Source: an uncultured Clostridia bacterium (GTDB lineage Bacteria > Bacillota > Clostridia > Oscillospirales > Oscillospiraceae). Taken from it: a DNA stretch of 14,708 bases. The notes beneath the pieces are model-generated. The model ran no database searches. It saw only the letters and a program-made list of their open reading frames with translations, and was not told the origin of the DNA. This document shows positions 1-6,474 of this stretch, piece after piece (the stretch's first letter is position 1; each line of letters opens with the position of its first letter). The stretch is from the NCBI GenBank assembly GCA_937915065.1, contig CALDMR010000186.1, positions 1 through 14,708 of the forward strand, written 5' to 3'. Made by a program: the position numbers and the translations under genes.

Positions 1-267
1 AATGTGCTGAGCGGCGGCGTGATGCTGGGCGCGATCTTTATGGCGACGGACTATGCGTCCTCTCCTATCACCGGCAAGGGACAGATCCTCTTTGGTATCG
101 GCTGCGGTTTGATCACCGTGTTCATCCGTTATTTCGGTACTTACTCCGAGGGCGTCTGCTTCGCCATCATCATTATGAACTGTACTGTGTGGCTGATTGA
201 CCGCTATGTCAAGCCCACCCGCTTCGGTTTTGTGAAGTCTGAAAAGAAGGAGGCGGCTGCGAAATGA
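1..267 (+). CDS. rnfD: RnfD, C-terminal part (ion-translocating oxidoreductase subunit D), truncated by the window edge
   Basis: The open frame enters from the left edge, so the N-terminus and true start lie outside the window; an in-frame GTG at position 4 is not a credible start. The visible 88 residues are hydrophobic and carry the RnfD/NqrB-type C-terminal pattern: GAIFMATDYASSPIT, then a glycine-rich membrane segment (GIGCGLITVFIRYFG) and a final helix before a Lys/Glu-rich cytoplasmic tail. RnfD is a membrane subunit that carries a covalent FMN in this family; the flavinylation site would lie upstream and cannot be checked. The stop overlaps the rnfG start (ATGA), indicating translational coupling. 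The following order G-E-A-B is the usual clostridial rnfCDGEAB arrangement, so rnfC is expected just upstream. Confidence 0.93.
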   Translation, partial: NVLSGGVMLGAIFMATDYASSPITGKGQILFGIGCGLITVFIRYFGTYSEGVCFAIIIMNCTVWLIDRYVKPTRFGFVKSEKKEAAAK

Positions 268-884
268 GCGAGGTCAAGAAGGAAAAGGTTCAGATGGATC
301 CTAAGTATCTGTTCAAGCTGGCTGGTATCCTGATGGTTATCTGCGCCATTGTGGCGGCCCTGCTGGGCGTGGTCAACGGCGTGACGGCAGATAAGATCAA
401 GGCAATTCAGGAGCAGAAGCTACAGGCATCTCTGGAAGTTGTGTTCCCCGGCGCCCAGTTTGAGGAAATTCCGGTAACCGAGGAGCTGACGGCACTGGCA
501 GGCTCTGCTGACGCGGAGAGTGGCCTTGAGGCTATTTACAGCGCATCCACCGGCGGTTATGCCGTGGAGGTTACGCCCACTGGTTTTGGCGGCGCCATTG
601 ATATGATTGTCGGTATTGACGCCGAAGGCAATGTGACCGGTATTTCCGTGATCAGCCATACCGAAACTGCAGGTATCGGTACCAAGATTGCTGCTGATAA
701 GCCTAATAAGAACGGCGTTGGCGTGCTGAGTCAGTTTGTCGGCCGCGGCGCTAGTGAGGGCAACCTGTTCACCGTAAACTCCGGTAGCAATCAGGTTGAC
801 GCCATTTCCGGCGCCACTGTTACTACAAAGGCTGTGACCCGCGGCGTGAATGCTGCTAGCCTGGTGGCTGGTCAGCTGGGCTGA
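264..884 (+). CDS. rnfG: RnfG, FMN-carrying subunit of the Rnf complex
   Basis: 206 residues, the usual size for RnfG. A short charged N-terminus is followed by one membrane anchor (about residues 15-40), then an extracytoplasmic FMN-binding domain. The motif SHTETAGIGTKI near residue 130 is typical of RnfG/NqrC. VDAISGATVTTKAV near the C-terminus holds the SGAT flavinylation motif (residues 182-185); by family knowledge FMN is attached to the Thr by a phosphoester bond made by ApbE, which is not in this window. The protein passes electrons between the flavin and Fe-S subunits during ferredoxin oxidation. The start ATG overlaps the rnfD stop, with an upstream ribosome binding site (AAGGAGG) inside rnfD. 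No sign of damage. Confidence 0.96.
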   Translation: MSEVKKEKVQMDPKYLFKLAGILMVICAIVAALLGVVNGVTADKIKAIQEQKLQASLEVVFPGAQFEEIPVTEELTALAGSADAESGLEAIYSASTGGYAVEVTPTGFGGAIDMIVGIDAEGNVTGISVISHTETAGIGTKIAADKPNKNGVGVLSQFVGRGASEGNLFTVNSGSNQVDAISGATVTTKAVTRGVNAASLVAGQLG

Positions 885-904
885 GAAGGGGGAGGTTTGA
901 ATTT

Positions 905-1579
905 ATGAATTTTGGTAAACAGCTTAAAGAAGGCGTTATTACAAATAACCCCGTTCTGGTTCAGATCCTCGGTATGTGCCCCACGCTGGCCGTTTCCACA
1001 TCTCTGTTTAACGGTCTCGGTATGGGCATCTGTGCGACCCTTGTGTTGATCTGCTCCAATGTCGTGATTTCCCTGTTGCGGCACATCATCCCTAATAAGG
1101 TGCGTATTGCAGCGTTTATCGTCATCATTGCCGGTTTTGTTACCTGTATTGATATGCTGCTGAAGGCTTTTGTGCCTGCCCTGTCCGAATCTTTGGGTGT
1201 GTTCATTCCTTTGATCGTCGTGAACTGCATCATCTTGGGCCGTGCCGAAGCTTTTGCTTACAAGAACGGTCCTGTGGCTTCCGCGGTGGACGGTCTGACC
1301 CAGGGCATTGGTTTTACGGTAGCGCTGACCATTCTGTCCGCTGTCCGTGAATTCCTGGGTGCTGGCACCTTTGGCGGCGGCTTGATCGATGCTACCAACG
1401 GCATCAAGATTGTCCTCGGCGGCGCAGATGGTATTCAGATTCTGCCCGAGGGCGTTGGCGCATCTTTGATCACTCAGCCTGCTGGCGGTTTCCTGTCCCT
1501 GGGTATTTTCATTGCCATTGTGACTTTCCTGCTGAGAAAGTCTCAGGAAAAGGCTGCAAAGAAGGAGGCAACTAAATAA
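905..1579 (+). CDS. rnfE: RnfE, membrane subunit of the Rnf complex
   Basis: 224 residues, very hydrophobic, with about six membrane segments. It belongs to the RnfA/RnfE (NqrD/NqrE) family. The half-helix motif NNPVLVQILGMCPTLAV near residue 14 and VVNCIILGRAEA near residue 106 are diagnostic; Cys25 and Cys108 are the positions expected, with two Cys from RnfA, to hold an intramembrane Fe or 2Fe-2S centre. An extracytoplasmic glycine-rich loop (about residues 150-185) precedes the last helix, which ends in a Lys/Glu-rich tail. The start at 905 is set by GGGGGAGG about 10 nt upstream. The gene is 20 nt after rnfG, and its stop overlaps the rnfA start (TAATG). Confidence 0.96.
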   Translation: MNFGKQLKEGVITNNPVLVQILGMCPTLAVSTSLFNGLGMGICATLVLICSNVVISLLRHIIPNKVRIAAFIVIIAGFVTCIDMLLKAFVPALSESLGVFIPLIVVNCIILGRAEAFAYKNGPVASAVDGLTQGIGFTVALTILSAVREFLGAGTFGGGLIDATNGIKIVLGGADGIQILPEGVGASLITQPAGGFLSLGIFIAIVTFLLRKSQEKAAKKEATK

Positions 1580-2169
1580 TGGAATTGCTTACATCTGTTT
1601 TTGCGATCTCCTTGGGCGCCATTCTGACGAATAACTTCGTCCTGTCCCAGTTCCTGGGTATCTGCCCCTTCATGGGCGTGTCCAAGAAGATCGACACGGC
1701 CCTTGGTATGGGCGCTGCCGTTACCTTCGTCATGGGCCTGGCTTCTCTGGTCACTTACTTTATCCAGCATCTGATCCTGGAGCCTATGGGTCTGGAATAC
1801 ATGCAGACCGTGGCCTTTATTCTGGTCATTGCTTCTCTGGTGCAGTTCATCGAAATGTTCCTGCAGAAGTCCATGCCTGCGCTGTACACCTCTTTGGGTG
1901 TGTTCCTGCCCCTGATCACCACCAACTGCGCGGTGCTGGGTGTGTCCATCAACAGTGTTTCCTATAACTACAACCTGCTGGAAACGGTGGTTTACGGCGT
2001 CACCGGCGGTCTGGGCTTTATGCTGGCCATCGTGCTGTTCGCTTCCATCCGCGAGCGTCTGGAGTTTGCCGACTGCCCCAAGAGCTTTGAAGGCATCCCT
2101 CTGGCCATGGTCACCGCCGGCCTGATGGCTCTGGCGTTTATGGGCTTCTCCGGCCTGCAGGTCTGGTAA
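1579..2169 (+). CDS. rnfA: RnfA, membrane subunit of the Rnf complex
   Basis: 196 residues, typical RnfA length, about six membrane segments. It is the homologous partner of RnfE with inverted topology in this family. Motifs are NNFVLSQFLGICPFMGVS near residue 18 and TTNCAVLGVS near residue 115; Cys29 and Cys117 are the metal-centre cysteines expected by comparison with NqrE. RERLEFADCPKSFEGIP near the C-terminus is also a family signature. The start overlaps the rnfE stop by one base, and an AAGGAGG site sits inside the end of rnfE, so the two subunits are probably made in a fixed ratio. Sixteen bases later rnfB begins. Confidence 0.96.
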   Translation: MELLTSVFAISLGAILTNNFVLSQFLGICPFMGVSKKIDTALGMGAAVTFVMGLASLVTYFIQHLILEPMGLEYMQTVAFILVIASLVQFIEMFLQKSMPALYTSLGVFLPLITTNCAVLGVSINSVSYNYNLLETVVYGVTGGLGFMLAIVLFASIRERLEFADCPKSFEGIPLAMVTAGLMALAFMGFSGLQVW

Positions 2170-2184
2170 GAGGAGGAGAAGAAT

Positions 2185-3135
2185 ATGGATATGATGAATA
2201 TTGTTTCTGCCCTGCTGGTGTTGGGTATTTTGGGCTTGGTGTTCGGTTTGGTTCTGGCCGTGGCATCTAAGATCTTTGAAGTTAAGACCGATCCCCGCTT
2301 CCCTGAGATCATGGACTGCCTGCCCGGCGCAAACTGCGGCGGCTGCGGCTATGCGGGCTGCTCTGCTGCGGCCAATGCCATCATCGAGGGCAAGGCTTCT
2401 GTGAACTGCTGCCCCGTGGCCGGTGCTGAAGGCGCTGCCAAAATTGCAGCAGTTATGGGGGTGGAGGCTGCCACCGGAGAGCGTGAGATTGCGCATGTGA
2501 TCTGCAACGGCGGTACTGCTGCCAAGAAGAAGTTTGAGTACATCGGCGTGCAGGACTGCCTGGGCGCCACCAAGGTGGCCGGTAACGGTCCTCTGGAGTG
2601 CGCATACGGCTGCCTGGGTCTGGGTTCCTGCGTGAAGGCATGCGGCTTTGACGCTATCAAGATCGGCGAAAACGGCGTGCCCGTGATCGATCCCGATAAG
2701 TGCACAGATTGTATGCAGTGCGCTGCGGCCTGCCCCCGGAATCTGATTGTATCGGTTCCTGTGTCCAAGAAGGTCTTTGTGGAATGCGCCAACAAGCAGA
2801 AGGGTGCTGCGGCCGGCAAGGTCTGCGCCAACGCCTGCATCGGCTGCGGCCTGTGCGTGAAGGAGTGCAAGTTCGACGCGATCCATGTGGTGGACAATGT
2901 GGCCGTGATCGACTACACCAAGTGCAAGAACTGCAAGATCTGCTCCAAGGTCTGCCCGAAGGATGCCATTTCTCCCATTGCTACCAAGGAGGAGAAAGAG
3001 AAGTATAAGGCCATCAAGAAGGCTCAGGCGGAGAAGAAAGCTGCCGCTGCCAAGGCTGCTGCTGAGGCCAAGGCCGCCGAAGAAGCTGCCAAGACTGCGG
3101 AAGCACCCGCAGAAGAGGCCAAGGAAAACGCCTGA
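2185..3135 (+). CDS. rnfB: RnfB, multi-cluster iron-sulfur subunit of the Rnf complex
   Basis: 316 residues. An N-terminal membrane anchor (about residues 5-28) is followed by a 4Fe-4S domain with Cys45, 51, 54, 59 and 76 (core CGGCGYAGC). A middle region has the family pattern CAYGCLGLGSCVKAC (139-153). Four ferredoxin-like clusters' worth of cysteines follow, with visible CxxCxxCxxxC sets at 173-183 (CTDCMQCAAAC), 218-228 (CIGCGLCVKEC) and 247-257 (CKNCKICSKVC). By family knowledge RnfB receives electrons from reduced ferredoxin and feeds the complex that pumps Na+ or H+. The last 50 or so residues are an Ala/Lys/Glu-rich tail, probably helical. A strong AGGAGGAG site precedes the ATG. It is the last gene of the operon, followed by a terminator. 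Confidence 0.97.
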   Translation: MDMMNIVSALLVLGILGLVFGLVLAVASKIFEVKTDPRFPEIMDCLPGANCGGCGYAGCSAAANAIIEGKASVNCCPVAGAEGAAKIAAVMGVEAATGEREIAHVICNGGTAAKKKFEYIGVQDCLGATKVAGNGPLECAYGCLGLGSCVKACGFDAIKIGENGVPVIDPDKCTDCMQCAAACPRNLIVSVPVSKKVFVECANKQKGAAAGKVCANACIGCGLCVKECKFDAIHVVDNVAVIDYTKCKNCKICSKVCPKDAISPIATKEEKEKYKAIKKAQAEKKAAAAKAAAEAKAAEEAAKTAEAPAEEAKENA

Positions 3136-3160
3136 TTGCGCGTTTGACTGCTGAAAAACA

Positions 3161-3197
3161 AATCCCCGATCCGGCGCAGGCCGGACCGGGGATTTTG
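3161..3197 (+). terminator. Rho-independent terminator of the rnf operon
   Basis: A 15-bp stem (AATCCCCGATCCGGC at 3161-3175, partner at 3180-3194) has one A/C mismatch and a GCAG loop, and the 3' arm runs into a short T run (3193-3196). It lies 25 nt after the rnfB stop. The mirrored A-rich 5' flank means it may also act on the opposite strand. Confidence 0.88.
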
Positions 3198-3204
3198 CTA
3201 TGAT
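3196..3204 (+). promoter_or_regulatory. Possible extended -10 promoter for the MATE gene
   Basis: TGCTATGAT matches an extended -10 (TGn plus TATGAT) and starts in the T run of the rnf terminator. No good -35 is seen at 17 bp, where the terminator stem lies. It would give a leader of about 22 nt before the ATG at 3233. Inference from motif only. Confidence 0.4.
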
Positions 3205-3232
3205 AGGAAAAATAGAATCAGGGGGGATGACT

Positions 3233-4567
3233 ATGGGAAATCAACTGGCCCGGGATTTTCGCTTAAAATCACTGCTGCGCTTTGCGCTGCCCACGGTGCT
3301 GATGAATCTGTTTGTGGGGCTGTACTATATTGTGGACGGCGTGTGCGTGGCCCAGTTTGTTGGTACTGACGCCCTGGCGGCCATGAATATTACATACCCC
3401 ACTTTTTTTACAGCGATGGCGATTTCTATTATGATGGCCACCGGCGGCAGCGCGGTGGTGGCCAAAAAGATGGGAGAGGGCAAGGAGCAGGAGGCCCGGG
3501 CGGATTTCACATTTCTGACCCTGGTGACCCTGGGGGCAGGCATAGTGTTCAGCCTTCTGTGTTTGCTGAACTTGAAGCCGCTGCTATACCTGTTGGGGGC
3601 GGACGCCGCCCTGTTCTCGGTGAGCCGGGCCTATGTGAGCATTCAGTTGTGCTTCACGCCGGCCATCTTTATGCAGATGTTTTTCCAAACCTTTTTTGTC
3701 ACCGCGGGCAAACCCAAAGTGGGGCTGGTGCTGACGCTGATTGCGGGCTGTACCAACATTGTGCTGGATCTGCTGTTGGTGGGATATTTCAGCATGGGTG
3801 TGGTGGGCGCTTCCCTGGCCACCTGCATTGGCTACGCCATTCCCACTGCGGCGGGCTTCCTTTTTTTCTTTCGCCGGGATAAAGTGCTCCACTTTACCAG
3901 GCCGAGGGTTTCTTTGGCTGTGCTGGGCCGCAGCTGTGTGAACGGCTCGTCGGAAATGGTGGCGAATCTGTCCACTTCAATTACCACGGCGGTGTTCAAC
4001 AATGTGATGATGGGGCTGATCGGTGCCGACGGCGTGACAGCCATTTCCCTGCTGGTCTATACACAGTATATTTTCCAGGCCTTTTTCACCGGGTTTTCCA
4101 TTGGAGTGGCGCCGGTGTTCAGCTATAACTACGGCAGCTGCAACCGGGAACGGCTGGCGCGGCTGTTCCGGATCAGCAGCCGCAGCATTTTGGCGGCGTC
4201 GCTGGGTGTGTTTCTGGTGATGGAGGCATTTACCCCCTGGATGGTGCTGGCTTTTACGCCCCGGGATACGGAGGTGTTTGCCATTGCCACGGTGGGGATC
4301 CGCATTTACAGCGTGGCCTATCTCTGCTATGGTACCAATGTGTTTGCCTCGGCGTTGTTTACGGCCCTGTCCAACGGCGTGCTGTCGTTTATCGTTTCGT
4401 TTTTGCGGACGCTGGCTTTTTTGCTGCCGGGCGTATTGATTCTCTCTGCGGCGCTGGGGGCTGCGGGGGTGTGGCTGGCCGGCCCCTTTGCGGAAACGGC
4501 CACGCTGTTGATTTCCTTCTGGTTCCTGCGCAGAAACGGTGCGCGCTACGGATATTTGCAGCCTTAA
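3233..4567 (+). CDS. MATE-family multidrug/cation exporter
   Basis: 444 residues from the chosen start; the MATE family is usually about 440-460. Twelve hydrophobic segments form two MatE repeats. Family features include the opening FALPTVLMNLFVGLYYIVDGVCVA, an FVTAGKPK-type stretch near residue 160, and GFSIGVAPVFSYNYG at the start of the second half. By family knowledge these proteins export cationic compounds or metabolites using Na+ or H+ gradients; the substrate cannot be told from sequence. I chose ATG 3233 because AGGGGGG sits 6 nt upstream; ATG 3227 abuts that site, and ATG 3200 lies in the probable -10 and terminator tail. The gene is monocistronic, bounded by two terminators. Being next to rnf may be chance, although Rnf generates the ion gradient such pumps use. 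Confidence 0.9.
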   Translation: MGNQLARDFRLKSLLRFALPTVLMNLFVGLYYIVDGVCVAQFVGTDALAAMNITYPTFFTAMAISIMMATGGSAVVAKKMGEGKEQEARADFTFLTLVTLGAGIVFSLLCLLNLKPLLYLLGADAALFSVSRAYVSIQLCFTPAIFMQMFFQTFFVTAGKPKVGLVLTLIAGCTNIVLDLLLVGYFSMGVVGASLATCIGYAIPTAAGFLFFFRRDKVLHFTRPRVSLAVLGRSCVNGSSEMVANLSTSITTAVFNNVMMGLIGADGVTAISLLVYTQYIFQAFFTGFSIGVAPVFSYNYGSCNRERLARLFRISSRSILAASLGVFLVMEAFTPWMVLAFTPRDTEVFAIATVGIRIYSVAYLCYGTNVFASALFTALSNGVLSFIVSFLRTLAFLLPGVLILSAALGAAGVWLAGPFAETATLLISFWFLRRNGARYGYLQP

Positions 4568-4583
4568 TGGTATCCTGAAAAAG

Positions 4584-4617
4584 AAAAACGGACTGCGGCT
4601 TGCCGCAGTTCGTTTTT
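4584..4617 (+). terminator. Rho-independent terminator after the MATE gene
   Basis: A stem of AAAAACGGACTGCGG (4584-4598) pairs with 4603-4617 with one G-T wobble and a CTTG loop, and ends in five T. It is 17 nt after the MATE stop and could work in both directions. Confidence 0.88.
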
Positions 4618-4680
4618 GCGTCAGGAGCCACTGGTGGCGGGGCAAAAGATGCGCCAAAATCTACGGCGGGAAGAGTTTAC

Positions 4681-4694
4681 AATTTGTTCAAATT
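4681..4694. repeat. Perfect inverted repeat upstream of the heat-shock promoter
   Basis: AATTTG-TT-CAAATT is a perfect 14-bp palindrome located 8 bp upstream of the -35 box, in an AT-rich patch. It may be an operator for a second regulator, or simply an UP-element-like AT-rich tract. No known operator consensus was recognised. Confidence 0.45.
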
Positions 4695-4701
4695 ACCTCT
4701 A

Positions 4702-4730
4702 TTGACTTTCCCTGACAATAGAAGTATACT
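4702..4730 (+). promoter_or_regulatory. Sigma-A promoter of the hrcA-grpE-dnaK-dnaJ operon
   Basis: TTGACT (4702-4707), a 17-bp spacer and TATACT (4725-4730) form a near-consensus housekeeping promoter. Predicted transcription start, around 4737, falls inside the CIRCE element, the standard layout for HrcA repression. The rest of the 217-nt gap before hrcA holds the preceding terminator and an AT-rich tract. Confidence 0.92.
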
Positions 4731-4733
4731 GAT

Positions 4734-4760
4734 TTAGCACTCAGAAAGAATGAGTGCTAA
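4734..4760. promoter_or_regulatory. CIRCE operator (HrcA binding site)
   Basis: The sequence is a perfect consensus: TTAGCACTC, 9-nt spacer, GAGTGCTAA. It lies directly after the -10 box and 24 nt before the hrcA start. HrcA binds CIRCE to repress the operon until heat or misfolded protein titrates GroEL, so the operon is autoregulated. Confidence 0.98.
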
Positions 4761-4784
4761 ACCGACGGCGGAGGGAGCGAGGAA

Positions 4785-5837
4785 ATGGACCTGAGCGATC
4801 GGAAAAAGAAAATACTGAAAGCGATCGTGGAGCTGTACATTAAAACTGCCGAGCCCGTGGGCTCCAAAGCCATTGCCGCCGCATTGAACAACCGGGTTTC
4901 TTCCGCCACCATCCGCAACGAGATGGCCGAGCTGGAGGAACAGGGCTATTTGGAAAAGCCCCACACTAGCGCCGGCCGGATCCCATCGCCCAAGTGCTAC
5001 CGGATCTATGTGAATGAGCTGATGGAACAGCATTGCCTGTCCCTGCAGGAAACGGAAAGCATGAACCAGGCCCTGCGCATCAAGCTGCAGGAGCTGGATC
5101 GGGTGCTGTCCCAAACGGGACAGATGGTATCCCACTTTACGGACTATCCCGTGTACGCCCTGGCGGCGGGGAAAAAACAGTTTACGATTTCTCGCTTTGA
5201 TCTGCTGAGTGTGGATACCCACAGTTTTATCGCTGTGGTGATGACCAACGACAGCCGGGTGAAAAGCCAGCTGCTCCACTGCCAGACGGAGGTGGATGCC
5301 GGAGAACTTCCGGTGCTGGCCACGTTGCTGAACAAGGACTTTACCGGAAAGAACCGGGAAGAAATGAGCAAGCATCTGATGAGTATTGCCGGGCAGGTGC
5401 CTGCCCTGCTGTTTATGGTGCTGACCCTGGCGGTGGAATATGCCTCGGAAGTGTTGGAAGAGATGCAGCAGCGGATGATCTACACCACCGGCGCCAACCG
5501 GATTCTGGATCTGCCGGAATACCAGGATGTGGGCAAGGCCAACGAACTGATCAAATTCCTCAGCGAGGAAAACGCAGCGCTGCCGGTGCCCCAGGACAAT
5601 GCGCCGATGGAGATTTTGATTGGGCCGGAAAATGTGGAATCGGCGCTGAAAGATTCCAGCGTTGTTGTGGCCAGCTATGATATTGGAGATAATATGCGGG
5701 GTCTGATCGGCGTGGTCGGCCCCACCCGCATGGATTACGCCACCGTGGCGGCCCGCCTTTCCTACTTTGCCGAAGGGCTGACGCGGATGTTCGATCAAGG
5801 AAAATTGCCAAAACATGAAGGGGATGGAAAGAAATGA
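4785..5837 (+). CDS. hrcA: HrcA, heat-inducible transcription repressor
   Basis: 350 residues, normal for HrcA. An N-terminal winged helix (about residues 1-75) carries the family signatures IVELYIKTAEPVGSKAI, VSSATIRNEMAELEEQGYL and PHTSAGRIPSPKCYRIYV; the middle and C-terminal parts form the GAF-like and dimerisation domains, with GDNMRGLIGVVGPTRMDYA near the end. It represses class I heat-shock genes by binding CIRCE; its folding is assisted by GroEL in the family model. One small deviation is PSPKCYR where most members have PTDKGYR. The ATG at 4785 follows GGAGGGAG. The stop overlaps the grpE start by four bases. It is first in its own operon under a CIRCE element. Confidence 0.97.
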   Translation: MDLSDRKKKILKAIVELYIKTAEPVGSKAIAAALNNRVSSATIRNEMAELEEQGYLEKPHTSAGRIPSPKCYRIYVNELMEQHCLSLQETESMNQALRIKLQELDRVLSQTGQMVSHFTDYPVYALAAGKKQFTISRFDLLSVDTHSFIAVVMTNDSRVKSQLLHCQTEVDAGELPVLATLLNKDFTGKNREEMSKHLMSIAGQVPALLFMVLTLAVEYASEVLEEMQQRMIYTTGANRILDLPEYQDVGKANELIKFLSEENAALPVPQDNAPMEILIGPENVESALKDSSVVVASYDIGDNMRGLIGVVGPTRMDYATVAARLSYFAEGLTRMFDQGKLPKHEGDGKK

Positions 5838-6412
5838 GCGAAGAGATCAAAAAAGAGAACGCCCAGCCGGCGGAGGAAACCCCGGCGGCTGAACATACCG
5901 AAAACCAGGACGCCAAGAAGGCAAAGAAGGGCAAAAAGGGCGGCACGGTGACCTTCACTGCGGAAGAGGCTGAAAAGCTGGAACAGCTGGCCAAGGACAT
6001 GGAGAACATGAAGGATCAGTACCTGCGCCTGGCTGCCGAATATGATAACTACCGCAAGCGGACTGCCAAGGAAAAGGAACAGACCTATTCCGACGCCAAA
6101 ATGGCCACGGTGAAAGAATTCCTGGCAGTTTATGATAACCTGGAGCGGGCAGTGAACCAGGAGGGCGACGAGGATTCTCCCCACAAGAAGGGAATGGAGA
6201 TGATCTTCCACCAGTTCGAGGAGATCCTCACCAAAATGGGCGTGGAAAAAATTGAAGCTGCCGGCGCCCCCTTCGATCCCGAGAAACACTCTGCCGTGCT
6301 GCATATCGAGGACGAAAGCCTGGGTGAAAACACGGTGGCAGAAGTGTTCCAGCAGGGCTTCACGCTGAACGGCAAGGTGCTGCGCTTTGCCGTGGTCAAA
6401 GTAGCAAACTGA
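5834..6412 (+). CDS. grpE: GrpE, nucleotide exchange factor for DnaK
   Basis: 192 residues. A low-complexity, charged N-terminus (about 1-40, rich in Lys, Glu, Ala) precedes a long coiled coil (about 45-105, with YLRLAAEYDNYRKRTAKE) and the C-terminal beta domain ending KVLRFAVVKVAN. GrpE dimers speed ADP release from DnaK and can act as a thermosensor. The start ATG overlaps the hrcA stop (ATGA), so translation is coupled. A short inverted repeat begins at the stop codon and the AT-rich dnaK leader follows. Confidence 0.97.
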   Translation: MSEEIKKENAQPAEETPAAEHTENQDAKKAKKGKKGGTVTFTAEEAEKLEQLAKDMENMKDQYLRLAAEYDNYRKRTAKEKEQTYSDAKMATVKEFLAVYDNLERAVNQEGDEDSPHKKGMEMIFHQFEEILTKMGVEKIEAAGAPFDPEKHSAVLHIEDESLGENTVAEVFQQGFTLNGKVLRFAVVKVAN

Positions 6413-6426
6413 TGGGAAGTTCCCAT
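6412..6426 (+). repeat. Small hairpin at the grpE-dnaK junction
   Basis: ATGGG-AAGTT-CCCAT overlaps the grpE stop codon and opens the AT-rich dnaK leader. No T tract follows, so it is not a terminator. It could be a 5' stabilising stem or a processing site; this is inference. Confidence 0.4.
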
Positions 6427-6474
6427 TTCAAATTATAAATCCATTCATTTTCAAATATTTAGGAGGAAACAATT
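6427..6474 (+). promoter_or_regulatory. AT-rich unstructured leader with consensus Shine-Dalgarno for dnaK
   Basis: About 35 bases of almost pure A/T, in an otherwise GC-rich region, end in AGGAGG (6461-6466), 8 nt before the dnaK ATG. This would give dnaK stronger translation than its neighbours. No clear -35/-10 pair was found here. Confidence 0.6.

Noticed and set aside
1543..2886. A 447-codon minus-strand open frame opposite rnfA and rnfB
   Set aside because: It is antisense to unmistakable Rnf subunits and its His/Gln-rich composition is typical of a shadow frame.
3200..3232. Longer N-terminus for the MATE protein (ATG 3200 or 3227)
   Set aside because: ATG 3200 lies in the terminator tail and probable -10 box, and ATG 3227 directly abuts the SD; ATG 3233 has proper spacing.
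4626..4639. Short palindrome GCCAC-TG-GTGGC after the MATE terminator
   Set aside because: It is only 5 bp per arm, without T tract or match to a known operator; likely chance in GC-rich DNA.
4734..5816. A 360-codon minus-strand open frame opposite hrcA
   Set aside because: It ends inside the CIRCE element, mirrors hrcA and has no domain signature.
6421..6474. A separate promoter for dnaK in the AT-rich leader
   Set aside because: No pair of -35 and -10 boxes with acceptable spacing was found; AT-richness alone is better explained as a translation leader.
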